A DNA stretch of 64,000 nt from DASZTV01 sp035548055 (GTDB taxonomy: Bacteria; Actinomycetota; Actinomycetes; JAFAQI01). The notes beneath the pieces were generated by a model. The model saw only the letters and a list, made by a program, of their open reading frames with translations, did no database searches and had not been told where the DNA came from. A program made the position numbers and the translations under genes. The stretch covers positions 1 to 64,000 of the forward strand of contig DASZTL010000088.1 of assembly GCA_035548055.1 (NCBI GenBank). The letters run 5' to 3'. The stretch's first letter is position 1. Each line of letters starts with the position of its first letter. Of this stretch, positions 41,215 through 50,567 are shown in pieces.

Positions 41215-42591
41215 GTGAGCATCGGCGACGTCGTTCCGATGCCCGGCGCGGGCCAGATCGAGCTCGACCGGACTCCGCCGCAGGACATCCTGGCGGAGCA
41301 GTGTGCGCTCGGCGGCATGTTGCTGTCGAAGGACGCGATCGCGGACGTCGTCGAGGTGATTCGACCGACCGACTTCTACCGCCCGGCGCACCAGGTCGTC
41401 TACGACGCGATCATCGAGCTGTACGGCAAGGGCGAGCCGGCCGATCCGGTGACGGTTGCCGCCGAGCTGACCCGTAACGGATCGCTCGAGCGCATCGGCG
41501 GAGCGCCGTACCTGCACACGCTCATCGCTTCGGTGCCGACCGCTGCCAACGCCGGCTACTACGCCGAGATCATCCGTGAGCGCGCGATCCTGCGCCGGTT
41601 GATCGAGGCCGGCACGAAGGTCGTACAGCTCGGGTACGGCGCGGCCGGTGGCATGGGCGGCGAAGTCGACGACGTTGTCGACCGGGCGCAGGCCGCCGTC
41701 TACGAGGTCGTCGAGCGCCGGACCAGCGAGGACTACGTCGACCTCGAGTCGGCGATGTGGGCGACGTACAACGAGATCGAGGCGATCGGAAGCCGCGGCG
41801 GGGAGCTCTTCGGGGTGCCGACCGGCTTCCGTGACCTCGACGAGCTGACCAACGGTCTGCACGAAGGCCAGCTGATCGTCGTCGCCGGAAGACCGGGGCA
41901 GGGCAAGAGCACCCTTGCCCTCGACTTCCTCCGGAGTGCGTCGATCGCGCATGGTCGGACCGGTGCGCTGTTCTCGCTGGAGATGGGGAAGAGCGAGATC
42001 ACGATGCGGCTGCTTTCGGCGGAGGCGCGTATCCCGCTGACCCGCATCCGCACCGGCGGGCTGAACGACGACGACTGGAACAAGCTCGCGCGGCGGATGG
42101 GTGAGGTCGCGTCGGCGCCGATGTTCCTCGACGACTCCCCGAACATGAACATGATGGAGATCCGGGCGAAGGCCCGCCGCCTCAAGCAGCGTCACGACTT
42201 GAAGCTCGTCGTCGTCGACTACCTGCAGCTGATGACGAGCCCGAAGCGGGTCGAGAACCGGCAACAGGAAGTCGCCGAGATGAGCCGTTCACTGAAGCTG
42301 CTGGCGAAGGAGCTCGCCGTCCCCGTCGTTGCCGTCAGCCAGCTGAACCGTGGTGCCGAGCAGCGATCCGACAAGCGGCCGCAGCTCTCCGACCTTCGTG
42401 AGTCCGGTGCGATCGAGCAGGACGCCGACATGGTGATCCTGCTGCACCGCGACGACTACTACGAGAAGGAGTCACCGCGCGCGGGCGAGGCGGACCTGAT
42501 CGTGGCCAAGCACCGAAACGGTCCCACCAAGGACGTCGTGGTGTCCTCGCAGCTGCACTACTCGCGCTTCGTGGACATGCCGCACAGTTAG
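41215..42591 (+). CDS. dnaB: Replicative DNA helicase DnaB
   Basis: Hexameric helicase of the replication fork. The protein of about 458 residues has the N-terminal DnaB domain (RTPPQDILAEQCALGGMLLS, RPTDFYRPAHQVVYDAI) and the RecA-like core with Walker A AGRPGQGKST (near 224), Walker B LVVVDYLQLM and LRESGAIEQDADMVILLHRDDYY. The GTG at 41215 has GGGAGGG about 11 bases upstream; the GTG at 41206 is also open but is too close to that site. Mycobacterial dnaB often carries inteins; this one is uninterrupted. Its partner DciA is encoded at 3576-4064. Confidence 0.96.
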   Translation: MSIGDVVPMPGAGQIELDRTPPQDILAEQCALGGMLLSKDAIADVVEVIRPTDFYRPAHQVVYDAIIELYGKGEPADPVTVAAELTRNGSLERIGGAPYLHTLIASVPTAANAGYYAEIIRERAILRRLIEAGTKVVQLGYGAAGGMGGEVDDVVDRAQAAVYEVVERRTSEDYVDLESAMWATYNEIEAIGSRGGELFGVPTGFRDLDELTNGLHEGQLIVVAGRPGQGKSTLALDFLRSASIAHGRTGALFSLEMGKSEITMRLLSAEARIPLTRIRTGGLNDDDWNKLARRMGEVASAPMFLDDSPNMNMMEIRAKARRLKQRHDLKLVVVDYLQLMTSPKRVENRQQEVAEMSRSLKLLAKELAVPVVAVSQLNRGAEQRSDKRPQLSDLRESGAIEQDADMVILLHRDDYYEKESPRAGEADLIVAKHRNGPTKDVVVSSQLHYSRFVDMPHS

Positions 42592-42623
42592 TCGTCACGC
42601 TCGGGGGTCGTAGCCTCTGCCAC

Positions 42624-43790
42624 ATGAGCCTGCTCGACGTGATGGTGCCGGTGCGGCGAGACCTCCACCGCGAGCCCGAGCTCGGGTTGGATCTGCCGCG
42701 CAGCGCGCAGCGACTGATGGCTGCACTGGCGGACCTGGACGTGGAGGTCAGCGAGGGCGAGACCTGCTCGTCCGTCACCGCGGTCTTGCGCGGCGGGCAG
42801 CCCGGCCCGACCGTCCTGTTGCGCGCGGACTTCGACGCCTTGCCGGTCGCGGAGAAGACGGGCCTTCCGTTTGCCGCCGACAACGGCAACATGCACGCCT
42901 GCGGCCATGACCTGCATGCCGCGATGCTCGTGGGTGCGGCTCATCTGCTGCACGAGCAGCGGACGTCCCTGGCCGGTGATGTGGTGCTCGCCTTCCAGCC
43001 CGGCGAAGAGGGGTACGACGGCGCCGGGCGGATGCTGGCCGAAGGCGTCCTGGAAGCCAGCGGCACCCGGGCCTGCGCGGCCTATGCGCTGCACGTGATC
43101 TCGTCGGTCCTCCCGGCCAGCATGCTGGCAACCCGCGGCGGACCACTCATGGCCGCCGTCGACACCCTCGACGTGACCGTGCGGGGCATGGGTGGCCACG
43201 GCAGCGCGCCGCATCGGGCGAAGGACCCGGTCCTCGCGGCCGCCGCGATGGTGTCCGCTGTGCAGCTCGCGGTCACGCGCGAGTTCGACGTCTTCGACCC
43301 GGTCGTTGTGACGACCGGGTCGCTGCACGCCGGCACCGCCCACAACGTGATCCCGGAGGACGCGACCTTCTCCTCGACCGTGCGGTGCTTCACCGAGGCG
43401 GCGCACGCGAGGCTGCAGGAGGTGCTTCCCCGGGTCTGCCGCGGAGTTGCGCTGGCACACGGCGTCGAGGTCGACGTCGAGCTGCAGCCGCTGTTCCCAC
43501 CCACCGTCAACGACGTCAGCGAGGCGCAGTGGGCGCTCACGATCGGGCGAGAGCGGCTTGGCGACGAACGCGTGTTGGAGCTCCCGAACCCGGTCACCGG
43601 ATCGGAGGACTTCAGCCGGTTCCTCGAGGCAGTGCCGGGCGCCATGCTGTTTCTCGGTGCGACGCCGCCTGGGGCCGACCCGGGTACGGCGCCCTACAAC
43701 CACGCGCCTGAAGCGGACTTCGACGAAGCCGTCATGACCGTCGGCGCAGAGCTGCTCGCCGCGCTCGCCACCGAGCGACTTCGCCGCTGA
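42624..43790 (+). CDS. M20-family amidohydrolase/aminoacylase
   Basis: A 388-residue cytoplasmic metal-dependent hydrolase. Metal and catalytic motifs: HACGHDLHAAM (near 92), QPGEEGYDGA (about 118-127), a dimerisation domain beginning GMGGHGSAPH, and NHAPEADF near the C-terminus. It resembles the AbgB/IAA-amino acid hydrolase group, which cleaves N-acyl amino acids; the substrate is not known. It sits 32 bp after dnaB and 51 bp before the acyl-CoA synthetase gene, possibly the first gene of that cassette. Confidence 0.88.
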   Translation: MSLLDVMVPVRRDLHREPELGLDLPRSAQRLMAALADLDVEVSEGETCSSVTAVLRGGQPGPTVLLRADFDALPVAEKTGLPFAADNGNMHACGHDLHAAMLVGAAHLLHEQRTSLAGDVVLAFQPGEEGYDGAGRMLAEGVLEASGTRACAAYALHVISSVLPASMLATRGGPLMAAVDTLDVTVRGMGGHGSAPHRAKDPVLAAAAMVSAVQLAVTREFDVFDPVVVTTGSLHAGTAHNVIPEDATFSSTVRCFTEAAHARLQEVLPRVCRGVALAHGVEVDVELQPLFPPTVNDVSEAQWALTIGRERLGDERVLELPNPVTGSEDFSRFLEAVPGAMLFLGATPPGADPGTAPYNHAPEADFDEAVMTVGAELLAALATERLRR

Positions 43791-43841
43791 CCGGCGAGAA
43801 CATGGTCAGATGAGCAGGGGGATCGACGACGGGGAGGTGGC

Positions 43842-45437
43842 GTGACCGAGTCCGCGCTGGAGCAGGCGATCCGCACCGGGTCGCTCGGAACCTTTTGGGC
43901 GCAGCTGCAGCCCGACGTACCTGCCGTCATCACCCGGGACCGGGTGGCGACGTTCGCGGACCTCAACGAGCGCGCCAACCAGATCGTGCGGATGCTGCGC
44001 GACTCCGGCGTCGAGTACGGCGACAGCGTGGCGCTGCTGTGCTCCAACCGGCTGGAGTTCCTCGAGATCAGCCAGGCGATCAACCGTTCCGGACTGCGCG
44101 TCACGCCGATCAACTGGCACGTGACCGCCGAGGAAGCCGCCTACGTCGTCGCCGACTGCGGTGCCAAGGCGTTGTTCGCCGACGTCCGGTTCGCTGCCGT
44201 CGCCCGTGCGGCGGCGGAGGCCGCGAACCCCGCGCTCAAGCTGTCGATCGGCGGTGACATCCCCGGCTTCGTGCCACTCGATGAGCAGCTCGTCGGCCAC
44301 TCGACCGAGGACCTCCCGGACGCGAAGCTCGGCATGTCGATGATGTACACCTCCGGCACGACCGGCCGGCCCAAGGGCGTGCATCGCGAGATCACCGGCC
44401 GCATGACCGACCAGTCGATGCAGATGATGCAGACGCTGCGCGAGTCGGCGGGCTATCAGCCCGGCAAGGACGCGAGCCTCGTCACCGGCCCCCTGTACCA
44501 CGCAGCCCCCATGCTCTTCGGCGTGAGCTTGCCCTTCGCGTACGGCGTCACCGTCGTACTGATGGACGGCTGGGACGCCGAGGAGATGTTGCAGCTCGTC
44601 GAGCAGCACGCCATCACCCACATGCACCTGGTGCCGACGATGTTCCACCGCATGCTGTCGCTGCCGAAGGAGGTGCGGGAGAAGTACGACGTCAGCTCGC
44701 TGCGCCAGATCTGGCACGGCGCCGCACCCTGCCCGGTCCCGGTCAAGCAGGCGATCATCGAGTGGCTGGGACCGATCATCTGGGAGTACTACGGCGCCAC
44801 TGAAGGCCTGACGACGCTCGTCGACTCGCAGGCGTGGCTGCAGCGTCCCGGCACCGTCGGCCTGACCGAGCCCGGCCAGATCGAGATCCGCGACGACGAC
44901 GGCGCGCCGCTTCCGGCAGGCGAGCCCGGCACCGTCTACATCCAGGCACCCGACGAGGGCCGGTTCTCCTACCACGGCGACCAGGACAAGACGGCAGGCA
45001 CCTACAGCGGCGACTACTACACGGTCGGCGACGTCGGCTACCTCGACGCCGACGGCTGGCTCTTCCTCACCGACCGCAGCGCGAACCTGATCATCTCCGG
45101 TGGAGTGAACATCTACCCGGCCGAGATCGAGGGCGTCCTGATCACGCATCCCGCGGTCGGTGACGTCGCGGTGATCGGCGTACCGAGCGAAGAGTGGGGC
45201 GAGGAGGTCAAGGCGGTCGTCGAGCTGCAGCCCGGTCTCACCGAGGGCGGGAGCCTCGAAGCGGAGCTGCTCCGCTTCGCCCAGGAGCGTTTGGCGGGCT
45301 ACAAGTGCCCCCGCAGCGTCGACTTCGTCGAGCGGCTGCCGCGTGAGGACAACGGCAAGCTCTACAAGCGCCGGCTCCGTGAGGAGTATCGGGCGCGCGC
45401 AGCTGCCGGTCAGAGCGATACCGTCAACTCGCGCTGA
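43842..45437 (+). CDS. Acyl-CoA synthetase (AMP-forming, FadD-like)
   Basis: ANL-superfamily enzyme, 531 residues, activating a carboxylic acid as acyl-AMP and then the CoA thioester. Seen: P-loop-like MMYTSGTTGRPKGV (about 166-179), YYGATEG (about 308-314), DVGYLDADGWLFLTDR and the hinge/catalytic Lys region LPREDNGKLYKR (about 505-516). GTG start at 43842 with GGGAGG upstream. Downstream ferredoxin and P450 genes suggest a pathway for oxidising a hydrophobic acid, for example a fatty or terpenoid acid. Substrate unresolved. Confidence 0.9.
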   Translation: MTESALEQAIRTGSLGTFWAQLQPDVPAVITRDRVATFADLNERANQIVRMLRDSGVEYGDSVALLCSNRLEFLEISQAINRSGLRVTPINWHVTAEEAAYVVADCGAKALFADVRFAAVARAAAEAANPALKLSIGGDIPGFVPLDEQLVGHSTEDLPDAKLGMSMMYTSGTTGRPKGVHREITGRMTDQSMQMMQTLRESAGYQPGKDASLVTGPLYHAAPMLFGVSLPFAYGVTVVLMDGWDAEEMLQLVEQHAITHMHLVPTMFHRMLSLPKEVREKYDVSSLRQIWHGAAPCPVPVKQAIIEWLGPIIWEYYGATEGLTTLVDSQAWLQRPGTVGLTEPGQIEIRDDDGAPLPAGEPGTVYIQAPDEGRFSYHGDQDKTAGTYSGDYYTVGDVGYLDADGWLFLTDRSANLIISGGVNIYPAEIEGVLITHPAVGDVAVIGVPSEEWGEEVKAVVELQPGLTEGGSLEAELLRFAQERLAGYKCPRSVDFVERLPREDNGKLYKRRLREEYRARAAAGQSDTVNSR

Positions 45438-45466
45438 GCGATCGACGGCGACGGGAGCAGGGATCA

Positions 45467-45667
45467 ATGCAAGCTCGGATCGATAGCGAGAAGTGCACCG
45501 GTCACGGCCGCTGTTACACGCTGGCCCCGGAGGTCTTCGGGGAGGACGACGAGGGCAACGGCACCGTCCTCGTCAGCGGGCCGCTGACCGATGAGCAGCT
45601 CAAGGCCGCACAGCTCGCCGAGGCGAACTGCCCGGAGAGCGCCGTGATTCTCGAGGCTGGGCAGTGA
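45467..45667 (+). CDS. Ferredoxin, 3Fe-4S type
   Basis: A 66-residue ferredoxin with Cys10, Cys16 and Cys55 (EKCTGHGRCY, ANCPESA); a His-Gly replaces the cysteine expected for a 4Fe-4S cluster, which is typical of P450-linked 3Fe-4S ferredoxins. It overlaps the P450 gene by four bases (GTGA), so it is very likely its electron donor. The reductase is not in this window. Confidence 0.92.
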   Translation: MQARIDSEKCTGHGRCYTLAPEVFGEDDEGNGTVLVSGPLTDEQLKAAQLAEANCPESAVILEAGQ

Positions 45668-46953
45668 GCGAGGTCGAGGCGGAGACGACCGACGATCGGT
45701 TCGTTCGCTCGTTCGATGATCTGCGCAGCGAGCGCGAGTTCGGCTCTCGCGTCGACCCGGTGATCGGCCCGGTCTCCGACTGGGCGACCGACTTCTCGCA
45801 CATGGAAGAGGAGTGGGCGGAGGACTGCTACCGCATCCAGGACGACCTGCGCGAGCGCTGCCCGATCGCGCACACCGACCGCTTCGGCGGCGCGTGGCTT
45901 CCGCTGCGGCACGAGTACGTCTCCGAGATCGCCTACGACACCGAGCACTTCTCGTCGCGCTCGCCGGTCGTCGGCAACTTTCGGCCCCCGCTCGAGATCG
46001 CGCCGGTCGGCGGCATCCCGCCGATCTCGTCGGACCCGCCGGTCCATCACGACGCGCGCAAGCTGCTGCTACCGGCGTTCACCAGAACGGCCGTAGCGAA
46101 GCTCGAGCCGGCGACCCGGGAGTTCTGTCACAAGCTCATCGACGACATCGGCGACGTCGAGGTCGTCGACGCGGCAACCCACTACGCCCAGCACATCCCG
46201 ATGCGGGTCATCGCGCACATGATGGGCTTCCCGCCGGAGGACGGACCGAAGTTCCGGCAGTACGTCGAGGACACCTTGGAGGGGATCAACCTCCCGCCGG
46301 CGGAGCGACTCGAGAAGGTCGGTGCGCTCTTCAACTACCTGCTCATCCAGATCCGCGCGCATCTCGCCGAGCCGGCGGACGACCTGACGACGTACCTCCT
46401 GCAAGCTGAGATCGGCGGTGAGAAGCTCGACCCGTTCCATGTCGCGGGCACGATGTCGCTGATGCTCGTCGCCGGGATCGACACGACGTGGAGCGCGATC
46501 GGCGCATCGCTGTGGCATCTCGCGAAGACTCCGGCGGACCGGGAGCGCCTGGTTGCCGAGCCCGAGCTGGTTGCCACTGCGATGGAGGAGTTCCTCCGCG
46601 CGTTTGCACCCGTGACGATGGGCCGGCTCGTGACCCAGGACATGAACTGGCACGGCGTGGAGATGAAGGCGGAGGACTGGGTCCTGCTGTCGTTCCCCGC
46701 GGCCAACCGTGATCCGGTGAAGTTCGATCGTGCCGACGAGGTGGTGATCGACCGCGAGGTCAACAAGCATGCGGCCTTCGGTCTGGGCATTCACCGTTGT
46801 GTCGGCTCGCATCTCGCGCGCATGGAGCTGAGAGTGGCTCTCGAGGTGTGGCTCGAGCGGTTCCCGCGGTTCAGCCTCGATGACCCCGAGGCCGTCCACT
46901 GGTCGACCGGACAGGTCCGAGGACCGCGCACCCTTCCACTGCGAGTCAAGTAG
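45664..46953 (+). CDS. Cytochrome P450
   Basis: A soluble 429-residue P450 monooxygenase. Heme motif FGLGIHRCVGSHLA with Cys379 as the iron ligand; oxygen-binding helix I LVAGIDTTWSAI; the ExxR pair in EEFLR near residue 308. Coupled to the 3Fe-4S ferredoxin. The N-terminus and the neighbouring acyl-CoA synthetase and thioesterase suggest a lipid or isoprenoid substrate, but no subfamily can be assigned safely. Confidence 0.93.
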   Translation: MSEVEAETTDDRFVRSFDDLRSEREFGSRVDPVIGPVSDWATDFSHMEEEWAEDCYRIQDDLRERCPIAHTDRFGGAWLPLRHEYVSEIAYDTEHFSSRSPVVGNFRPPLEIAPVGGIPPISSDPPVHHDARKLLLPAFTRTAVAKLEPATREFCHKLIDDIGDVEVVDAATHYAQHIPMRVIAHMMGFPPEDGPKFRQYVEDTLEGINLPPAERLEKVGALFNYLLIQIRAHLAEPADDLTTYLLQAEIGGEKLDPFHVAGTMSLMLVAGIDTTWSAIGASLWHLAKTPADRERLVAEPELVATAMEEFLRAFAPVTMGRLVTQDMNWHGVEMKAEDWVLLSFPAANRDPVKFDRADEVVIDREVNKHAAFGLGIHRCVGSHLARMELRVALEVWLERFPRFSLDDPEAVHWSTGQVRGPRTLPLRVK

Positions 46954-46966
46954 CTGCATCCACCAG

Positions 46967-48328
46967 ATGTCGTCGGGGGAGGGAGGATCGGGCAGCACGG
47001 CAGTCGACAGCAGTGACGCTGCTGCGATCGCCGTTGTCGAGGAAGCCATCGTCGACGGCGATGTCGCGATCCGCGCCGGTGATCTGCGAGTCCGGCCTGG
47101 TACGGCGCGCTCGGCGCTGCAGTCACGTGACATGCGCCGCCTCTGGCTGGCGATGTTCGGCTCCAACATCGGCACCTGGATGCAGAACGTCGCGCTCGGT
47201 GCGTTCGCCTACCAGCTGACGCACTCCGCCAGCTTCGTCGCGCTGGTCGGGTTCGCGCAACTCGGCCCGGTGCTGATCCTGGCGCCGTTCGCCGGGCTGC
47301 TCGCCGACGTGGTGGACCGCCGCAAGCTGTTGGTCCTCACCAATCTCGAGCAGCTCGTGTTCGCCGGCGTGCTCGCGGTCGTCGCAGCGGCAGACCGACC
47401 GTCGCGGTCCCTGCTGATCGCGGTCGTCGTCGCCATCGGGATCGGGAACGCGCTGAGTGGACCGCCGTTGTCGAGCCTGCTGCCCAACCTCGTGCCACGC
47501 GAAGACCTACCGGGCGCGATCTCGCTGCAGTCAGTGCAGATGAACCTCTCCCGCGTCATCGGTCCGGCGATCGGCGGTGTCCTGCTGCCGTCGATGCATG
47601 CGAGCGGAGTGTTCATGCTCACCGCGTCGACGTACCTGTTCGCGGTGTGGGGAGCGATGTCGATCGCGCCGGTGCACCAGCCGGACATGGCCGGCGGCTT
47701 CGGCCTGCGCCGGCTGCTCGGCGGCTTCGAGGTCGCACGGCGGGAGCCACTCATCCGCACGGTGTTGCTCACGATCGCGTCGATCTCATTCTTCTGCTTG
47801 CCCTTCATCGGGCTGATGCCGGCGCTCGCCGCGGAGAACCTCGGCGTTGACGTCACCGGGCTCGGATACGGGCTGCTGTATGCGAGCTTCGGGCTTGGTG
47901 CCGCGTGCGGTGCGATCGCGGTCGGCTCCGTTCTCGCAGGCCGCCCCCGCGAGCCGGTGATCGCCGTCTCGCTCGCCCTGTTCGGCGTTGCGCTCACCGG
48001 CTTCGCGCTGCTTCGCCAGCCGGCACCGGCCTACCCGCTCGTCTTCGTCGTGGGGTTGTTCTACTTCTCCGCCGTCACCTCGCTGTCGACACGGCTGCAG
48101 GAGAGCCTCGACGACGCGGTGCGGGGCCGGGTCATGGCGCTCTACATGATGGGCTTCGGTGGCACCGTCCCGATCGGGTTGCTCGTTGGTGGCCAGATCG
48201 CCGAGACGACCTCCGTGACCGCGGTCGTCCTCGCGGGCGGTGGCATCGCGTTGTTGCTCGCAGTCGCGGTGCGACCGCGCCGGGCGAGCGGGTCGTACGT
48301 GATCGGGCTAGTCGAGAAGGCGGACTAG
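46967..48328 (+). CDS. MFS transporter (EntS/MFS_3-like exporter)
   Basis: A 453-residue protein with about 12 membrane segments after an acidic soluble N-terminal region of about 55 residues. MFS motifs: GTWMQNVALGAFAYQLTHS, APFAGLLADVVDRRKLLVLTN, and DDAVRGRVMALYMMGF. This group includes enterobactin and macrolide exporters. ATG 46967 is 14 bp after the P450 stop; an earlier in-frame start would lie inside the P450 gene. Export of the P450 product is a plausible guess. Its end overlaps the convergent thioesterase by 21 bp. Confidence 0.85.
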   Translation: MSSGEGGSGSTAVDSSDAAAIAVVEEAIVDGDVAIRAGDLRVRPGTARSALQSRDMRRLWLAMFGSNIGTWMQNVALGAFAYQLTHSASFVALVGFAQLGPVLILAPFAGLLADVVDRRKLLVLTNLEQLVFAGVLAVVAAADRPSRSLLIAVVVAIGIGNALSGPPLSSLLPNLVPREDLPGAISLQSVQMNLSRVIGPAIGGVLLPSMHASGVFMLTASTYLFAVWGAMSIAPVHQPDMAGGFGLRRLLGGFEVARREPLIRTVLLTIASISFFCLPFIGLMPALAAENLGVDVTGLGYGLLYASFGLGAACGAIAVGSVLAGRPREPVIAVSLALFGVALTGFALLRQPAPAYPLVFVVGLFYFSAVTSLSTRLQESLDDAVRGRVMALYMMGFGGTVPIGLLVGGQIAETTSVTAVVLAGGGIALLLAVAVRPRRASGSYVIGLVEKAD

Positions 48329-49144
48329 GCCCTCCTGCCCGACCGTGACGGCATGCGTGCCGTCGACCGTGTGCAGGGTGCCTATCCCTAGCCCACGCGA
48401 GCCGGCCGTCGACTTCGCGTGGATGTCGTAGAGCAGCCACTCGTCGGCGCGGACCGGGCGATGGAACCACACGGCGTGGTCGAGACTCGCCGCCATCGCC
48501 GGCTTGCGCATGTCCCCTCTGGTGGTGCGCACCGCACCCAGCACGCCCATGTCCGAGATGAACGTGACGGCACACGCCTGGATCGCCGGGTCGTCCGGCA
48601 GCGGCGAGCGCAGCCGGATCCACATCGCCCGCCTCGGCACCTCGCTGCGGTCCCGAAACGACAAGCCCGGCACGTCGAGCCGCTCGAACGGCGAGTCCAC
48701 ACCCATTCGGTCGAAACGCGGCTGCTGGTCCTTCAGCAGCTCGTCGGGCCGCGGAAGGTCAGGCGCGATCGGCGTGGCGAAGTCACCACCCGGTTCGTCG
48801 CGGTGGAAAGACGCCGTCAGGTTGAAGATCGCCTCGCCCCGTTGCAGGGCGACCACCGTGCGGGTCGTGAACGACTTGCCGTCACGGATCCGCACGACCT
48901 CCAGCTCGGTCGGTGCGTTGTCCTTGCCGGGCCGCAAGAAGTAGCCGTGCAACGAGTGAACGCGGTGGTCCGTGTCGACCGTCAGCTGTGCGGCGCGAAG
49001 CGAATGCGCCGCAACCTGGCCGCCGAACAGCGACTGCTGGACGTGATCCTCAGGGTGCGGCGGATTCCAGGCGCGGAACTTGTCGTCGCCCAGGGCTTCG
49101 AGCTCGAGCAGCTCGACGAACCGCGCGACTTCTTCGGATGACAC
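48308..49144 (-). CDS. Acyl-CoA thioesterase II (TesB-like)
   Basis: A 278-residue double-hotdog thioesterase (QQSLFGGQVAAHSLRAAQLTV; LHGYFLRPG; AMAASLDHAVWFHRPVRADEWLLYD; SRGLGIGTLHTVDG). Hydrolyses medium- to long-chain acyl-CoA. The GTG start at 49144 directly abuts the stop of the upstream beta-helix gene (49145), with no spacer, so translation depends on that gene's end. Confidence 0.9.
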   Translation of the reverse strand: MSSEEVARFVELLELEALGDDKFRAWNPPHPEDHVQQSLFGGQVAAHSLRAAQLTVDTDHRVHSLHGYFLRPGKDNAPTELEVVRIRDGKSFTTRTVVALQRGEAIFNLTASFHRDEPGGDFATPIAPDLPRPDELLKDQQPRFDRMGVDSPFERLDVPGLSFRDRSEVPRRAMWIRLRSPLPDDPAIQACAVTFISDMGVLGAVRTTRGDMRKPAMAASLDHAVWFHRPVRADEWLLYDIHAKSTAGSRGLGIGTLHTVDGTHAVTVGQEGLVRLLD

Positions 49145-50548
49145 CTAGCGGGTCGGCGCTTTGAAGACGGCCTTGCCGTCCGCACACCACGCATTGTCCG
49201 GCACGCCCTTGCACGGGTTCGGCATCGTCTTCTGGGCTTCCGGGTGCGGACCCGGGCCCTTGAAGTCCTTCTTCTCCGTGATGCCCACTGCGTTGAGCGC
49301 GGTCACGACGGTGACGATCGGGTCACCGAACTCGTAGATGCCCCGACCTTGCTTACGGCCCGGGTTCGAGCTGCCGCAGTTCTGCAGGTTCAACAGGTTC
49401 GGCGGATCGACGGTCGCGGGGTGCTTCTTGCCGCCGGTGATGTCGACGTTGTGGTCGAAGCAGTTCATGACCCCGGTGACGTCGTTCGCGATGTCCGCGT
49501 CACCGGGCCCGCCGGCGTACCCGACGTGCTTGAACTTGTTGCTCAGGACCTGGTTGAGGAGCGTCGGGGTGTAGAGCCAGTGCAGGACCACGCCGTTGTG
49601 CTTCTGGTTCGCGATGAGGTTGCTGCGGATGATGTTGTTCGCACCTCCCGCGATGTCGATGCCATCGCCGACCGGCGCGATCGCGGTGATGCCGGAGCCG
49701 GGAACGTTCTTCTGGTTGTTGTCGTGGACGTAGTTGCCGGCGATGACCGCGCCGTCCTGCGGTGGGTCGGGCTCACTGGTGAGCGTGTTCGGCATGATGC
49801 CGACGGCGTTGTGATCCCACTCGCTGTTGATGATGTAGAGCGCACCGCCGGCGTTGGTGCCGGAGTAGCCGAGCGGGTTGTACTCGGCCTGGGAGTTGGT
49901 GATGACGGCGTTGCAGTCGCGGCAGCCGCCGATGTAGATGCCGCTGTCGGCGTTCCACGATCCGTAGTCGAACGCGAACGTCGAAGGCGTGCGGCCGGTC
50001 GACGTCGAGTCGTAGGCGTAGATCCCGTAGTCGCCGTTGTCGTAGGCCGTGAGGTAGTTGCCCCAGTAGCCGTCGACGCCGGTCCAGTAGAAGGCGTTCG
50101 CCGAACCGGTGTGGTAGTGCTCGCCGGTCATGTTCAGGACCCAGGTCCGGTTCACGTTGATCACGTGCACCGCCGAGCCGCCGGTCTTCTTGCCGTCGAA
50201 TACCACCGTGTTGCGGTTCATGCCGATGATGTGGAGGTCGTGGTTCAACCCGTGACCGGGCTGAACCGTGACCGACTCCCGGTAGTGGCCGGGCCACACG
50301 AGGATGTAGTCGCCGTTGACAGCGCGGTCGACCGCGAGCTGCAGGGACTTGTAGTAGTGCACGCCGTCCGCGTCCGGGCACTTCACCGTGCCGTTGCAGA
50401 CGAGCAGCACGTGGTGTTTCGGCTTGGCGGCGGCCGTCGACGTGCTTGCCATCGCGAACGTGGTGCCGATGGCGAGCAGGGCGAGTGCGCTGACGGCCCG
50501 CCGCCGGCGCATGAGTCGACGGGACAGCGTCAGTCGGGACAGCGTCAC
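49145..50548 (-). CDS. Exported right-handed parallel beta-helix protein
   Basis: The 467-residue product starts at GTG 50548 with GGAGG nine bases upstream and has a signal peptide (about 13-40, RRRRAVSALALLAIGTTFAMAST). The mature part shows repeated short beta-strand turns typical of NosD/pectate-lyase beta-helices (SLQLAVDRAVNGDYILVWPGHY, LHIIGMNRNTVVFDGKK, GIYIGGCRDCNAVITNSQAEYN, GIDIAGGANNIIRSNLIANQ). No catalytic residues recognised; likely a carbohydrate-binding or structural surface protein. Cys pairs (CNGTVKCPD, CRDC) may be disulfides. It follows the multicopper oxidase by 19 bp in the same operon. Confidence 0.8.
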   Translation of the reverse strand: MTLSRLTLSRRLMRRRRAVSALALLAIGTTFAMASTSTAAAKPKHHVLLVCNGTVKCPDADGVHYYKSLQLAVDRAVNGDYILVWPGHYRESVTVQPGHGLNHDLHIIGMNRNTVVFDGKKTGGSAVHVINVNRTWVLNMTGEHYHTGSANAFYWTGVDGYWGNYLTAYDNGDYGIYAYDSTSTGRTPSTFAFDYGSWNADSGIYIGGCRDCNAVITNSQAEYNPLGYSGTNAGGALYIINSEWDHNAVGIMPNTLTSEPDPPQDGAVIAGNYVHDNNQKNVPGSGITAIAPVGDGIDIAGGANNIIRSNLIANQKHNGVVLHWLYTPTLLNQVLSNKFKHVGYAGGPGDADIANDVTGVMNCFDHNVDITGGKKHPATVDPPNLLNLQNCGSSNPGRKQGRGIYEFGDPIVTVVTALNAVGITEKKDFKGPGPHPEAQKTMPNPCKGVPDNAWCADGKAVFKAPTR

Positions 50549-50567
50549 GGGGTTCCCCTCCGGAGGA

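Noticed and set aside
41215..42591. Checked dnaB for an intein, as mycobacterial dnaB often has one
   Set aside because: The helicase reads through normally from Walker A to the C-terminus at about 458 residues with no insertion.
43806..45467. 553-codon minus-strand open frame opposite the acyl-CoA synthetase
   Set aside because: Shadow frame; the plus strand carries a complete AMP-forming synthetase with ribosome-binding site and coupled neighbours.
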